Shown: positions 1 to 8,359, counted from the stretch's first letter. The stretch is DNA of 64,000 bases from Oscillospiraceae bacterium (GCA_031262985.1 JAISGQ010000047.1:1-64000); one strand, 5' to 3'. Made by a program: numbers and translations. Notes: generated by a model not told the origin, from the sequence alone.

Positions 1-168
1 TTTGCCTTATAGTTAATTAACTTAGAAAACAACAAGAAAACACGGGCGAAAAGCCCTGATTTGTGCGGTTTTCGCCCGTGGAGGCTTGATTGTTTTCAAG
101 TTAATTTAGTATATCTATCACAAAAATTTGCTCAAAATCCAAGCATTTTAACTTGTGTCAACAGACCC
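1..168. repeat. MITE-like element, family 2, copy 1 (partial, interrupted)
   Basis: The right half (112-168) matches the right half of the element at 49381-49539: both contain CTCAAAATCCAAGCATTTTA and end in a terminal repeat, here ACTTGTGTCAACAGACCC followed by TA. Bases 1-9 (TTTGCCTTA) match the middle of the other copy (TTTGCCTTG). Between them sits a complete family 1 element (12-109). The left end of this copy lies outside the window. No coding sequence is visible. Confidence 0.7.
12..109. repeat. MITE-like element, family 1, copy A
   Basis: A 98-bp palindromic element. Its ends are GTTAATTAACTT and AAGTTAATTTAG, its central hairpin arms are CACGGGCGAAAA and TTTTCGCCCGTG, and TA flanks both sides (10-11 and 110-111), consistent with a TA target duplication. 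Its reverse complement is nearly identical to copy B (24225-24322) and close to copies C and D. It is inserted inside a family 2 element. There is no ORF, so it would be mobilised in trans; the transposase is not in the window. Confidence 0.8.
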
Positions 169-194
169 TAATCGACAGTATTCTTAATGGACAC

Positions 195-244
195 AAAGAG
201 AAATAGCCGCCCGTCTGTACAAAAGTCGGCGGCTATTTCTCTTT
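195..244. terminator. Strong hairpin, probable terminator
   Basis: AAAGAGAAATAGCCGCC (195-211) pairs perfectly with GGCGGCTATTTCTCTTT (228-244) around a 16-nt loop. The A-rich and T-rich outer stem could work as an intrinsic terminator in either direction. It may serve a gene left of the window, since nothing in the window is transcribed towards it from the left. Confidence 0.55.
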
Positions 245-419
245 AGTCACGATTCTTGAGGGCGAACCGTCTATAGACAGTGCCATCTTTCACCTTTATT
301 TTATTATAATTTTGCCGTCATGTCAAGTCTTATGCAACTGAAATTATGTGGAGCGGTTCACAGTATTGCAGTATTCATAAGTGCTTTTTCAGGCGGCACT
401 TGTTTTCTGCTCCGTTTTT

Positions 420-436
420 TGGTAAACTGTATACCA
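420..436. promoter_or_regulatory. Candidate operator upstream of the fused oxidoreductase-glycosidase gene
   Basis: TGGTA-7nt-TACCA is an exact inverted repeat about 45 bases before the start codon, overlapping the only AT-rich, -10-like stretch (TATACCATAATAT). Sugar-responsive LacI/GntR-type regulators use sites of this size, but no regulator is encoded nearby, so the link is inference. Confidence 0.3.
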
Positions 437-478
437 TAATATGTTTTTCGGCAAATCTGTTTTTGGAGTGATTTCATC

Positions 479-2911
479 ATGAAAATCTATAATTGGGGCA
501 TAATCGGCACGGGACACATATCGCAGAGCTTTGCAAACGCGCTTTTGCAGCTCCCGAACGCGAAAATAGTGGCTGTCTGCTCGAGAACGAAGCAGGCGGC
601 GGAGAGCTTTGCCGAAAAATTCGGCTGTGAGTCTGTCTACACTGACGCATCAGAGCTGGCGGCAGACGAAAGCATTGACGTGATTTATGTGGGTACTCCT
701 CACCCGTTTCACATAGACGCCACAGTGGCAGGGCTGCTCGCAAAGAAGCCCGTACTTTGCGAAAAGCCGTTCGCCATGAACATGGAGCAGGCGAACCTCG
801 CCATCTCCCTCGCGAGGGAGAACGGCACTTTCCTCATGGAGGCACTGTGGACACGCTTCCTCCCCGCCTACAAAAAGGCGGAGGAGTGGATAGCTGCGGG
901 GATGATAGGAGAGGTTCACGAGATACAGGCATCCTTCTGCTTGGAGCAGAAAAACCCCGACTTAAACGGACGGCTGTTTAATCCCCAGCTTGGAGGAGGA
1001 GCGTTACTCGACATAGGTCTTTACCCCGTATTCATCATTCAGCAACTCCTCGGCGGCTGCCCTGACAGCATTGAAACCACCATGGAGAGGGCATCGACAG
1101 GAGTAGACGCAAGCTTTACCGCTGTCTTCCACTACCCGAACAAGAAAAAGGCTTACATCTCCTCAAACTTTGACCACAGAGGACATCACGCTACGATAAT
1201 CGGCTCTCTCGGATATATCACGATACCCGACTTGTGCTGTGCCCACTCGGCGTACTCATTTGTGGGAGGAGAGCTGTACGCGAGCTTCAATCAGCCTCTC
1301 GAACACGGGCTTAAGTACGAGGCGGCTCACGTCATGGAGTGCCTCGAGCAAAATCTCACCGAGTCGCCGCTCTACCCGCTCTCGGCTACGGTGAATGAGC
1401 TTACCACTCTCGACAAAATCAGGGAGATGTGGGGGCTTACCTACCCCAATGAGCATAGGACTATCTCAGTATGCGTGGGAGGGGAACGCGGCGAAGCGTC
1501 CGCAGAGGTCAACTCCGCAGACATCACCTCCACGCAGGTCAACTCCACGGAGGCGTCACTCCTTCCGCTCTCCAACCTGCACGACTGGTACAAGGACGCG
1601 GTTTTCTACCACATATACCCCTTAGGTTTCTGTGGTGCGCTTTACAGGAATGATTTTGTGTCAGAGCCGCAGCACGGCATCCTCAAGGTCAAGGAGTACA
1701 GCAACCGCATTGCGGAGTTAGGAACGAACGCGGTGTACTTCGGTCCTGTATGCGAATCGTCCTACCACGGGTACGACACCGCCGACTACGGTCGCATAGA
1801 CAGGCGTCTCGGCACGGAGGACGACTTTGCCGACGTGTGCCAAACGCTTCACGGCAAGGGCATACGCGTTATTATCGACGGCGTATTCAACCATACAGGA
1901 CGCGACTTCTGGGCGTTCAGGGACGTTCGCGAGAAGCGGCAGGGGTCTCCCTACTGCTCGTGGTTTAACTTAAATTTCGGCGGCAACTCCAACTACAACG
2001 ACGGCTTTTGGTATGAGGGCTGGGAGGGCAACTACGATTTAGTCAAGCTCAATCTCAGAAACCCCGCCGTCAAGGAGCATATATTCGGCTGTGTCAAGGG
2101 CTGGTACGATCGCTTCAAAATTGACGGACTTAGGCTGGATGTAGCCTACCTCCTCGACCGCGACTTTTTGTGTGAGCTTCGCGCCTTCTGCAAGGCGCTG
2201 TCACCGCAGTTTTTCCTCCTCGGCGAGTGCCTTCACGGAGATTACAATATGTGGTGCAACGGCAGTATGCTCGATTCCGTGACCAACTACGAGGTATACA
2301 AGGGACTGCACTCCTCGATAAACAGCGGCAATATGTTTGAGATAGCCTACTCGCTCAACAGGCAGTTCGGGCCTGAGCAGTGGACGATATATAAGGGGCT
2401 TCCACTCTACACCTTCGCCGACAACCACGATGTGAGCAGGATAGCCTCTCTTCTGAAGAATCCCGAAACAGTGCCGCTCATTTACTCCCTGCTCGCCTCG
2501 ATTCCGGGGATTCCCTCGGTCTACTACGGCAGTGAGTTTGCGCTAAAGGGAGAAAAATCATCGGGAGATGAGGTTCTCCGCCCGTCGGTGGAGGACGTTT
2601 TGACGCCTGCCGCCCTCACGTCTGCACTGCCGCAGTACATCTCCGCGCTGTGCGGCGCGAGAAGGCAAAGCAAGGCACTTTGCCGCGGGAGCTACAGGCA
2701 ACTGCACGTCTCCTCCTGCCAGCTCGTGTTCGAGCGCGAGTTTGAGGGGGAGAGGGTGATTTGCGCGTTTAATATTGACAGCGTTCCCGCTACACTCCAC
2801 TTTAACGCGAACGCGGGCAGGGCAAAGGACCTTATCACAGGCGCGGATATTGATTTCGGCGGCGGACTTTCACTCCCCGCTTATACCGCCTACATAGGGC
2901 TGGTTTACTGA
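479..2911 (+). CDS. Gfo/Idh/MocA oxidoreductase fused to GH13 alpha-amylase-family glycosidase
   Basis: An 810-residue fusion. Residues 1-335 are a Gfo/Idh/MocA dehydrogenase: a Rossmann nucleotide loop GIIGTGHIS at 7-15 and the CEKPFA motif at 94-99 with the expected lysine. A Ser/Thr-rich linker (about 335-365) leads into a GH13 barrel from residue 369 (DWYKDAVFYHIYPLGF). All four GH13 signatures are present: DGVFNH (467-472), nucleophile Asp554 in GLRLDVAY, acid Glu583 in LLGECL, and NHD ending at Asp651. Both halves therefore look catalytically intact. The oxidoreductase should act on a sugar or polyol with NAD(P), and the GH13 half on alpha-glucosides. No signal peptide is seen, so it is probably cytoplasmic. 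GGAGTGATTTCATC precedes the ATG. The combined reaction cannot be named from sequence. Confidence 0.88.
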   Translation: MKIYNWGIIGTGHISQSFANALLQLPNAKIVAVCSRTKQAAESFAEKFGCESVYTDASELAADESIDVIYVGTPHPFHIDATVAGLLAKKPVLCEKPFAMNMEQANLAISLARENGTFLMEALWTRFLPAYKKAEEWIAAGMIGEVHEIQASFCLEQKNPDLNGRLFNPQLGGGALLDIGLYPVFIIQQLLGGCPDSIETTMERASTGVDASFTAVFHYPNKKKAYISSNFDHRGHHATIIGSLGYITIPDLCCAHSAYSFVGGELYASFNQPLEHGLKYEAAHVMECLEQNLTESPLYPLSATVNELTTLDKIREMWGLTYPNEHRTISVCVGGERGEASAEVNSADITSTQVNSTEASLLPLSNLHDWYKDAVFYHIYPLGFCGALYRNDFVSEPQHGILKVKEYSNRIAELGTNAVYFGPVCESSYHGYDTADYGRIDRRLGTEDDFADVCQTLHGKGIRVIIDGVFNHTGRDFWAFRDVREKRQGSPYCSWFNLNFGGNSNYNDGFWYEGWEGNYDLVKLNLRNPAVKEHIFGCVKGWYDRFKIDGLRLDVAYLLDRDFLCELRAFCKALSPQFFLLGECLHGDYNMWCNGSMLDSVTNYEVYKGLHSSINSGNMFEIAYSLNRQFGPEQWTIYKGLPLYTFADNHDVSRIASLLKNPETVPLIYSLLASIPGIPSVYYGSEFALKGEKSSGDEVLRPSVEDVLTPAALTSALPQYISALCGARRQSKALCRGSYRQLHVSSCQLVFEREFEGERVICAFNIDSVPATLHFNANAGRAKDLITGADIDFGGGLSLPAYTAYIGLVY

Positions 2912-2923
2912 TACGAAAATTCG

Positions 2924-2952
2924 TTGATACAGCGGATTGAGTGTGGTATAAT
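2924..2952 (+). promoter_or_regulatory. Sigma-A type promoter for the GNAT gene
   Basis: TTGATA (2924-2929), a 17-bp spacer, then TATAAT (2947-2952). It places transcription start near 2959, which rules out the in-frame GTG at 2941 as the translation start of the next gene. Confidence 0.6.
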
Positions 2953-3042
2953 CGGAGCATACTAAATAGGGGGCAGACCCTACATCAAGATTGCGCAGGG
3001 CGTGATATGCAGATACATATTAATCCTACAGGATGTGATAAA

Positions 3043-3819
3043 ATGCAGGACAGCAGTGAAAAACCATACACGGAGGAAAGTGACGCGGGAGAAAACGAGC
3101 ATACAAGCGAAAACGAAAGCTCCTCTATGCAGATATTTATTGTCCGCGCGGAGGAGAAATACATCAAGTCGTATAACGAAACCTTCTCCGTAGTTGTCAG
3201 GGAGGGAAAATACCTCTCTACAAAAGAGCCGCTCACTCTTGAGGAGAGCGGGGAGTTCGTAGCGTTCTGCAAGGAGAACGGCTACCCGCAGTACTTCGCC
3301 GTGAACGAGCGGGATGAGGTAGTCGGCTGGTGCGACGTGGTACACCGCCCTGAGGAGAGCAAGACAGAGCGGGTAGGCAGTATCGGCGTAGGGCTTCTGC
3401 CCGACTACAGGGACGCGGGGATAGGGCGTATACTCATGACTGTCGCGATGAACGCGGCGTGGAAGTGCGGCTTTGACAAAATTATCCTTACCGTGAGGGA
3501 GGACAATGAACGCGCCATACATCTCTACGAGCTTTTGGGGTTCGAGCAGGTTGAATTTGAGTTCGACACTCAGAAAACCATGCTGATAGGCGGCGAAGAT
3601 GTGCCGATTGTCAAGATGCTTTATGTCGGCGGCGGCGAATGCTCTGTAGGCGCAACCGACGGGAAGTACGGCATTGATATTGCTGAGGACGAGACAGATG
3701 AGGAGTACGGTGTGCAGAGGCGGCAGAACCGATATTTCGGGTGCATGGTAATGGCGGCGGTGTCGGTGGGCTTGGCTCTGGGGATTTTGATTGCGCTGTT
3801 TTCTATTTTGGGGAAATAA
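3043..3819 (+). CDS. GNAT-family N-acetyltransferase with C-terminal membrane helix
   Basis: 258 residues from the ATG at 3043, chosen because AGGATGTGATAAA, close to the ideal AGGAGGTGAT, sits directly before it. An upstream in-frame GTG (2941) lies inside the promoter; ATG 3007 is an alternative. The first 30 residues are acidic and disordered. The middle is a GNAT fold with the acetyl-CoA loop LLPDYRDAGIGRILM and the typical ERAIHLYELLGF segment. After a variable linker the protein ends in one hydrophobic helix (CMVMAAVSVGLALGILIALF) reaching the last residues, so it is probably tail-anchored with the enzyme in the cytoplasm. Tail anchoring is uncommon for this family. The substrate is unknown. 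Confidence 0.8.
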   Translation: MQDSSEKPYTEESDAGENEHTSENESSSMQIFIVRAEEKYIKSYNETFSVVVREGKYLSTKEPLTLEESGEFVAFCKENGYPQYFAVNERDEVVGWCDVVHRPEESKTERVGSIGVGLLPDYRDAGIGRILMTVAMNAAWKCGFDKIILTVREDNERAIHLYELLGFEQVEFEFDTQKTMLIGGEDVPIVKMLYVGGGECSVGATDGKYGIDIAEDETDEEYGVQRRQNRYFGCMVMAAVSVGLALGILIALFSILGK

Positions 3820-3836
3820 ATAAACACACAACTACA

Positions 3837-4137
3837 ATCTGTTGCCAAGGAGTTGTAGCAAGCCTCGCTCGCTTCTGTCCTCAGTAACCTTCGTAATATG
3901 AGATAACCTCAAGTTTTTCCAACGGGGATGCCCTATAGGTCGCACGGCGACCTATACAGGAAACCCCCGACGAGGGTTTCCTACGGGAAAATGTCCTTAG
4001 GGACATTTTCGCCTACCTTCCTGCGTTTTTCTGACGATTAAAGGATTTCGCCATCTGCGGATGGCGAGTCAGGGCTCTGCCCTAACAACCCGCAAGCCTT
4101 TGAAAAGGCTTGACCTAAACTTTAAGTCTTTGGCAAC
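3837..4137. repeat. Modular hairpin repeat (family 3), copy R1, apparently full length
   Basis: A non-coding element of about 300 bp. Its ends are imperfect inverted repeats, ATCTGTTGCCAAGGAGTT on the left and the complement of GATGTTGCCAAAGACTT on the right. Read on the minus strand it is a chain of short palindromes: AAGCCTTTTCAAAGGCTT, GGGCAGAGCCC, CGCCATCCGCAGATGGCG, AATGTCCCTAAGGACATT, GGAAACCCTCGTCGGGGGTTT and TAGGTCGCCGTGCGACCTA. The same chain recurs at 10301-10735 and 52833-53045. It fills the gap between the GNAT and SDR genes; no ORF is supported here. Confidence 0.75.
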
Positions 4138-4180
4138 ATCTGTCAGTCAGTGATTAACATAGTTCAAGGAGATTATAACA

Positions 4181-4924
4181 ATGGGATTTGCCGGAAAGAA
4201 AGTAGCTCTTGTCACAGGTGCGTCCGGAGCAATCGGAGGCGCAATCGCCCGCCGCCTCGCAAATGACGGAATGTGCGTCGCCGTCTGCTATAACAGCGGC
4301 GAGAACGCGGCAAACACGCTCTGCAAAAGCATTGTGCAGGGCGGAGGAGTAGCCGAGCCGTTCCTCGCCGATATATCCGACAGCAAACAGGTCTCCGCCA
4401 TGGTGTTAGCTGTAGGAGACAGGTTCGGCGACATAGACATCCTCATAAATAACGCCGGAATAGCACAGCAGATTTTGTTTACCGACATCACAGACGAACA
4501 GTGGGACAAAATGATTGCAACCAATCTCAGCGGTGCTTTCTACTGCACGCGGGCGGTTCTCCCGCAAATGCTTCGGAATCACAGCGGAGTTATAATAAAT
4601 ATTTCCTCCATATGGGGTATCTCAGGTGCGTCCTGCGAGGTTCACTACTCCGCAGCGAAGGCTGGGCTGATAGGCATGACTAAAGCCCTCGCGAAGGAGG
4701 TAGGTCCGTCGGGTATCCGCGTCAACTGCGTAGCTCCGGGAGTAATTGCCTCTCCCATGACCGACTGCCTTGGAGAGGAAACAATGTCCGCGCTCAGAGA
4801 CGAAACTCCTCTCGGGGAGATAGGTACTCCTGAGGATGTAGCCCATTGCGTGGGCTTCCTCTGCACAGACGGCGCGAAATTTATAACAGGTCAGGTCATC
4901 AGTCCGAACGGCGGGATAATGTAG
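4181..4924 (+). CDS. Short-chain dehydrogenase/reductase, FabG-like
   Basis: 247 residues, the normal length for a classical SDR. It has the TGASGAIGGAIA cofactor loop (residues 13-24), NNAG, a catalytic Ser in ISSIWG, YSAAK with the catalytic Tyr and Lys, and the C-terminal NCVAPGVIASPM segment. The family reduces or oxidises carbonyl/hydroxyl groups with NAD(P)(H); resemblance to 3-oxoacyl-ACP reductase FabG is strong. No fatty-acid genes flank it, so another keto substrate is possible. AAGGAGATTATAACA precedes the ATG. It is followed 52 bases later by the PP2C gene on the same strand. Confidence 0.85.
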   Translation: MGFAGKKVALVTGASGAIGGAIARRLANDGMCVAVCYNSGENAANTLCKSIVQGGGVAEPFLADISDSKQVSAMVLAVGDRFGDIDILINNAGIAQQILFTDITDEQWDKMIATNLSGAFYCTRAVLPQMLRNHSGVIINISSIWGISGASCEVHYSAAKAGLIGMTKALAKEVGPSGIRVNCVAPGVIASPMTDCLGEETMSALRDETPLGEIGTPEDVAHCVGFLCTDGAKFITGQVISPNGGIM

Positions 4925-4976
4925 GGTAGCACAAATACCTACTACTACAAAAAATTATTGCAGGGAGTGATCAAAA

Positions 4977-5807
4977 GTGCCGAATGAAAAATTTGATATG
5001 TACGCCATTACGGAGATAGGGTATGTCCGCAAAAACAACGAGGACAACCTCTACCTCAACGGGGCGATGTACGATATAGAGGATGTAAACCACGCGGCGT
5101 TTGAGGACATCCCTTTTGTCTCTCCCGAGAGCGGCGAAAAGCACATGAACATATTCGCGGTGTGCGACGGAATGGGCGGCGCGGAGCATGGGGAGATTGC
5201 CTCCGAAATGGCTGTAGAGGCACTCTCGCGCCTCCACAAAAAATACGCGGAGCAGGGCAACAACTCCCCAGCCGAATTTGTCAGGGAGTATATAGACACA
5301 GCGCAGAAGTCGATAGCCGCCGAACGTGAGCGTCGCGGCGCGTTCTCTATGGGCAGTACCGTGGTGCTTGCCTGCTTTAAGGGGGAGAGTGCGTTTATCG
5401 CCAATCTGGGCGACAGCCGCGCGTATCACATGAGGAATTCCGTCCTCTCGCGCATATCGAAGGATCAGACTGAACTCCAGTACATGATAGAGAAGGGAGA
5501 AATCACCGAGGAGATAGGGCAGGATTCCCCTATGGCGAACACCTTGGTGAAGTTTCTCGGCATGAAAACGTCGGAAAGCCGCACCGCCTCTCCCTATTTC
5601 GGCAGGAAGATAGACATAGCTCCGCGCGATGTTTTCCTCCTGTGCAGTGATGGATTGAGCGGTATGCTCAGCGAGGAGGAGATGGGGAGCATCATCAAAA
5701 AAGGCGGCACGGCGAAGGATATGTGCGAGAGCTTGGTCTCTCAGGCACTCGCTCGCGGAGGTCACGACAATATTACCGTTATCGTGATAAAGGTGAAGGA
5801 GGCATAG
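4977..5807 (+). CDS. PP2C-family serine/threonine protein phosphatase
   Basis: 276 residues starting at GTG (AGGGAGTGATCAAAA before it). PP2C motifs in order: GYVRKNNEDN near the N-terminus, CDGMGGAEHGEIAS with metal-binding Asp, GDSRAY, LLCSDGLSG and GGHDNITVIV at the end. These bind the two Mg/Mn ions that hydrolyse phosphoserine and phosphothreonine. Soluble and cytoplasmic. In Firmicutes such enzymes (PrpC/Stp type) usually sit beside a PASTA Ser/Thr kinase; none is next to this one. Instead the stop codon is 4 bases from the first of two PstS-like membrane proteins, and the last codons double as that gene's ribosome site, which suggests coupled expression. Confidence 0.88.
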   Translation: MPNEKFDMYAITEIGYVRKNNEDNLYLNGAMYDIEDVNHAAFEDIPFVSPESGEKHMNIFAVCDGMGGAEHGEIASEMAVEALSRLHKKYAEQGNNSPAEFVREYIDTAQKSIAAERERRGAFSMGSTVVLACFKGESAFIANLGDSRAYHMRNSVLSRISKDQTELQYMIEKGEITEEIGQDSPMANTLVKFLGMKTSESRTASPYFGRKIDIAPRDVFLLCSDGLSGMLSEEEMGSIIKKGGTAKDMCESLVSQALARGGHDNITVIVIKVKEA

Positions 5808-5811
5808 CAAA

Positions 5812-7062
5812 ATGAAAAGTAAAATCAAAATGATCTTTCGCATAATCATCACGTTGTGGTGTGTTTATGAGGTATGGATGTTTTCTAACGATATCTTTAG
5901 TCCTGCATATGATATCTCGATGTATCTTTTGACCCAGTTAGGTGAAATTGGATTCTGGCTTCCCCTCATAGCAAGAGATGTCGCGTTTGTCGCCGTCATG
6001 CTCATTCTATGGCAACCGTTCAATGTTAAGGTATGCCGCATAACGGCGGGGATTCTTGTTGGAACTGTCGTCCTGTTTGCGGGCGTAATCTACGGCTACA
6101 TTTCCTATCAAAACAGCCTTAACGTCAGTACGCAAGAGGTGGAGATGCATCTTGACGAGTACGAACCGTTCAGAGAAGGTACTCTTGCCGCAAGCTTGGA
6201 CGGTCAATCTACGCTTAAAATCGAGGGTGACCTCCCCGTTCTCGACGGCGCGACGGCACTCTATCCGCTCTACTCGGCATTCGCCCGCGCTACATATCCC
6301 CGTGGGTATTATGGTGTATACGACTATGGTTATGACATAGAAAAAGGAAAAATGAAACCATTTTCTCCTGTACTATGTCAAAGCACAGACTGGGCGTTCG
6401 AGTCCCTGATTAACGGCGATATAGACATTGCTTTCCTCATGGGCATATCGAAGGAGCAGCAAGAGCTGGCTGACCTTTTCCACAAGGAGCTGAAACTCAC
6501 TCCCATAGGCAAAGAGGCGTTTGTGTTCTTTGTCAACAAACGAAACAAAATAAACGGAGTAACGTCTGACGACATCATCCGCATTTACACAGGCGAGGTC
6601 ACTAACTGGCGCGAGGTAGGCGGCAAAAACGATAAAATCCGCGCATATCAGCGTCCCGAAGGAAGCGGAAGTCAGACACGCTTGCTTGAGATTATGGAGG
6701 GTAAAAAGCTAATTCCCGCTCCCGAAGAGGATGTTTACAGCGCAATGATGGGTATTTACAAGGCTGTGGCGAGCTACAAGAATTATAAGAACAGCCTCGG
6801 CTACTCCTTCCTCTACTACCTGCGCGATATGGTAGGAGAAGATGAAGTGAAGCTTCTCGAGATTGACGGCGTTGCTCCTACTACAGAGACAATTGCGAGC
6901 GGGGAGTATCCGTATATAAACGAATTTTACGCGGTTACGGTTTCAAACCCCACAAATATGAGCGAGGAAAAAGCCGAGAACATCGAGAAACTGCTGGACT
7001 GGATTTCCTCCGCGCAGGGGCAGAGCTTGGTGGAAAAGACGGGGTATGTGCCTATAAACTGA
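5812..7062 (+). CDS. Membrane-anchored PstS-like substrate-binding protein, paralogue 1
   Basis: 416 residues. The N-terminal 100 residues carry about three hydrophobic segments (near 8-25, 47-67 and 74-95). The rest resembles the phosphate-binding periplasmic domain (PstS/PBP type 2): LDGATALYPLYSAFARA early, then DIIRIYTGEVTNWREVGG and RPEGSGSQTRLLEIM, the two stretches that bracket the anion site in PstS relatives. The domain is presumably outside the membrane. No PstC/A/B permease genes are nearby, so sensing is as likely as transport. The ribosome site AAGGAGG lies within the end of the PP2C gene. A close paralogue follows immediately. Confidence 0.75.
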   Translation: MKSKIKMIFRIIITLWCVYEVWMFSNDIFSPAYDISMYLLTQLGEIGFWLPLIARDVAFVAVMLILWQPFNVKVCRITAGILVGTVVLFAGVIYGYISYQNSLNVSTQEVEMHLDEYEPFREGTLAASLDGQSTLKIEGDLPVLDGATALYPLYSAFARATYPRGYYGVYDYGYDIEKGKMKPFSPVLCQSTDWAFESLINGDIDIAFLMGISKEQQELADLFHKELKLTPIGKEAFVFFVNKRNKINGVTSDDIIRIYTGEVTNWREVGGKNDKIRAYQRPEGSGSQTRLLEIMEGKKLIPAPEEDVYSAMMGIYKAVASYKNYKNSLGYSFLYYLRDMVGEDEVKLLEIDGVAPTTETIASGEYPYINEFYAVTVSNPTNMSEEKAENIEKLLDWISSAQGQSLVEKTGYVPIN

Positions 7063-7117
7063 ATAAGAGGCGGTGCGGAAACAGCTACCGCAGTAAAATT
7101 TAAGGAGGCATAACAAA

Positions 7118-8359
7118 ATGAAAAGTAAAATAGTCTCTCGCATAATCGTCACATTGCTGTGTATTTTCGGGGCATTTGTTCTAATACCTTTTTACAGGCT
7201 TGTCTTCACCGCTTCCGCAGCATACATTTTCGGCGCGTATGGCATCTGGTTGCCCATCATAGTACCGAGTGTTGCATTTGTCATTGCCATGCTTTATATA
7301 TGGAATATGTTCAATGCTAAGGTACGCCGCGTCATATCACTGGTTCTTGTGGGAGCTGTTGTCCTGTTCGCGGGATGGGGTTGCTGTTATAATATTGTTT
7401 ATAAAAATACCACTACTGTTGATACTAACGAAGGCGAAATGTCTCTTCTCGAGTATGAACCGTTCAGAGAGAACACGCTTGCGGCCAGTTTAGACGGCGA
7501 ATCTACGCTGAAAATCGAAGGAGAACTGCCCATTCTCGACGGTGCGACAGCACTCTATCCGCTCTACTCGGCATTTGCCCGCGCTGCATATCCTGAGGAT
7601 ATTTACAGGGTATACGACTATGAGTATACCGACAAAGAAACCAACCGAATCAAAGCTCTTTCTTCTGTAATATGCCAAACCACAGGTCCGGCGTTCACTT
7701 CCCTCATTAACGGAGATACGGATATTGCTTTTCTTGCAGGCATATCAAAGGAACAGCAGGCGGCGGCGGACGCCCTCGGCGTGGAGCTGAAACTCACTCC
7801 CATAGGCAGAGAGGCGTTCGTGTTCTTTGTCAATAAACGAAACAAAATAAACGGAGTAACGTCTGACGACATTACCCGTATTTACGCAGGCGAGGTCACA
7901 AGATGGAGCGAGGTAGGCGGCAAAAACGATGCAATCCGCGCCTATCAGCGTCCCGAAGGAAGCGGAAGTCAGACGCGTTTGCTTGAAATTATGGAGGGCA
8001 AGAACTTAATGCAACCTCCCGAGGAGCAGGTTTTTGATGGAATGGGGGATATGTACAAGGTAGTTGCGAGCTACAAGAATTACAAGAACAGCCTCGGCTA
8101 CTCTTTCCTCTACTACCTGCGCGACATGATAGGCGAGGATGAGGTGAAGTTCCTCGAGATTGACGGCGTTGCTCCTACGACAGAGACAATCGCGAGCGGG
8201 GAGTATCCGTATACAAATGATTTTTACGCGGTTACGGTTTCAAACCCCACAAATATGAGCGAGGAAAAAGCCGAGAATATCGAGAAACTGCTGGGCTGGA
8301 TTTGCTCCGTGCAGGGGCAGAGCTTGGTGGAAAAAACGGGGTATGTGCCTATAAACTGA
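7118..8359 (+). CDS. Membrane-anchored PstS-like substrate-binding protein, paralogue 2
   Basis: 413 residues with the same architecture as the preceding gene: N-terminal membrane segments and a PstS-like domain with LDGATALYPLYSAFARA, YAGEVTRWSEVGG and RPEGSGSQTRLLEIM. The C-terminal half is almost identical to paralogue 1, while the membrane part and residues about 150-210 differ. Its leader AAGGAGGCATAACAAAATG repeats the junction of the PP2C stop and paralogue 1 start, so the copied unit began inside the end of the PP2C gene. This is a tandem duplication of about 1.3 kb with diverged N-termini. The ligand is unknown. Confidence 0.75.
   Translation: MKSKIVSRIIVTLLCIFGAFVLIPFYRLVFTASAAYIFGAYGIWLPIIVPSVAFVIAMLYIWNMFNAKVRRVISLVLVGAVVLFAGWGCCYNIVYKNTTTVDTNEGEMSLLEYEPFRENTLAASLDGESTLKIEGELPILDGATALYPLYSAFARAAYPEDIYRVYDYEYTDKETNRIKALSSVICQTTGPAFTSLINGDTDIAFLAGISKEQQAAADALGVELKLTPIGREAFVFFVNKRNKINGVTSDDITRIYAGEVTRWSEVGGKNDAIRAYQRPEGSGSQTRLLEIMEGKNLMQPPEEQVFDGMGDMYKVVASYKNYKNSLGYSFLYYLRDMIGEDEVKFLEIDGVAPTTETIASGEYPYTNDFYAVTVSNPTNMSEEKAENIEKLLGWICSVQGQSLVEKTGYVPIN

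Noticed and set aside
2941-3042. N-terminal extension of the GNAT protein from GTG 2941
   Set aside because: The codon lies inside the promoter and upstream of the predicted transcript start.
2980-3831. 283-codon open frame on the minus strand
   Set aside because: It is antisense to the GNAT gene, shows no domain, and the plus-strand frame has clear GNAT motifs, a promoter and a ribosome site.
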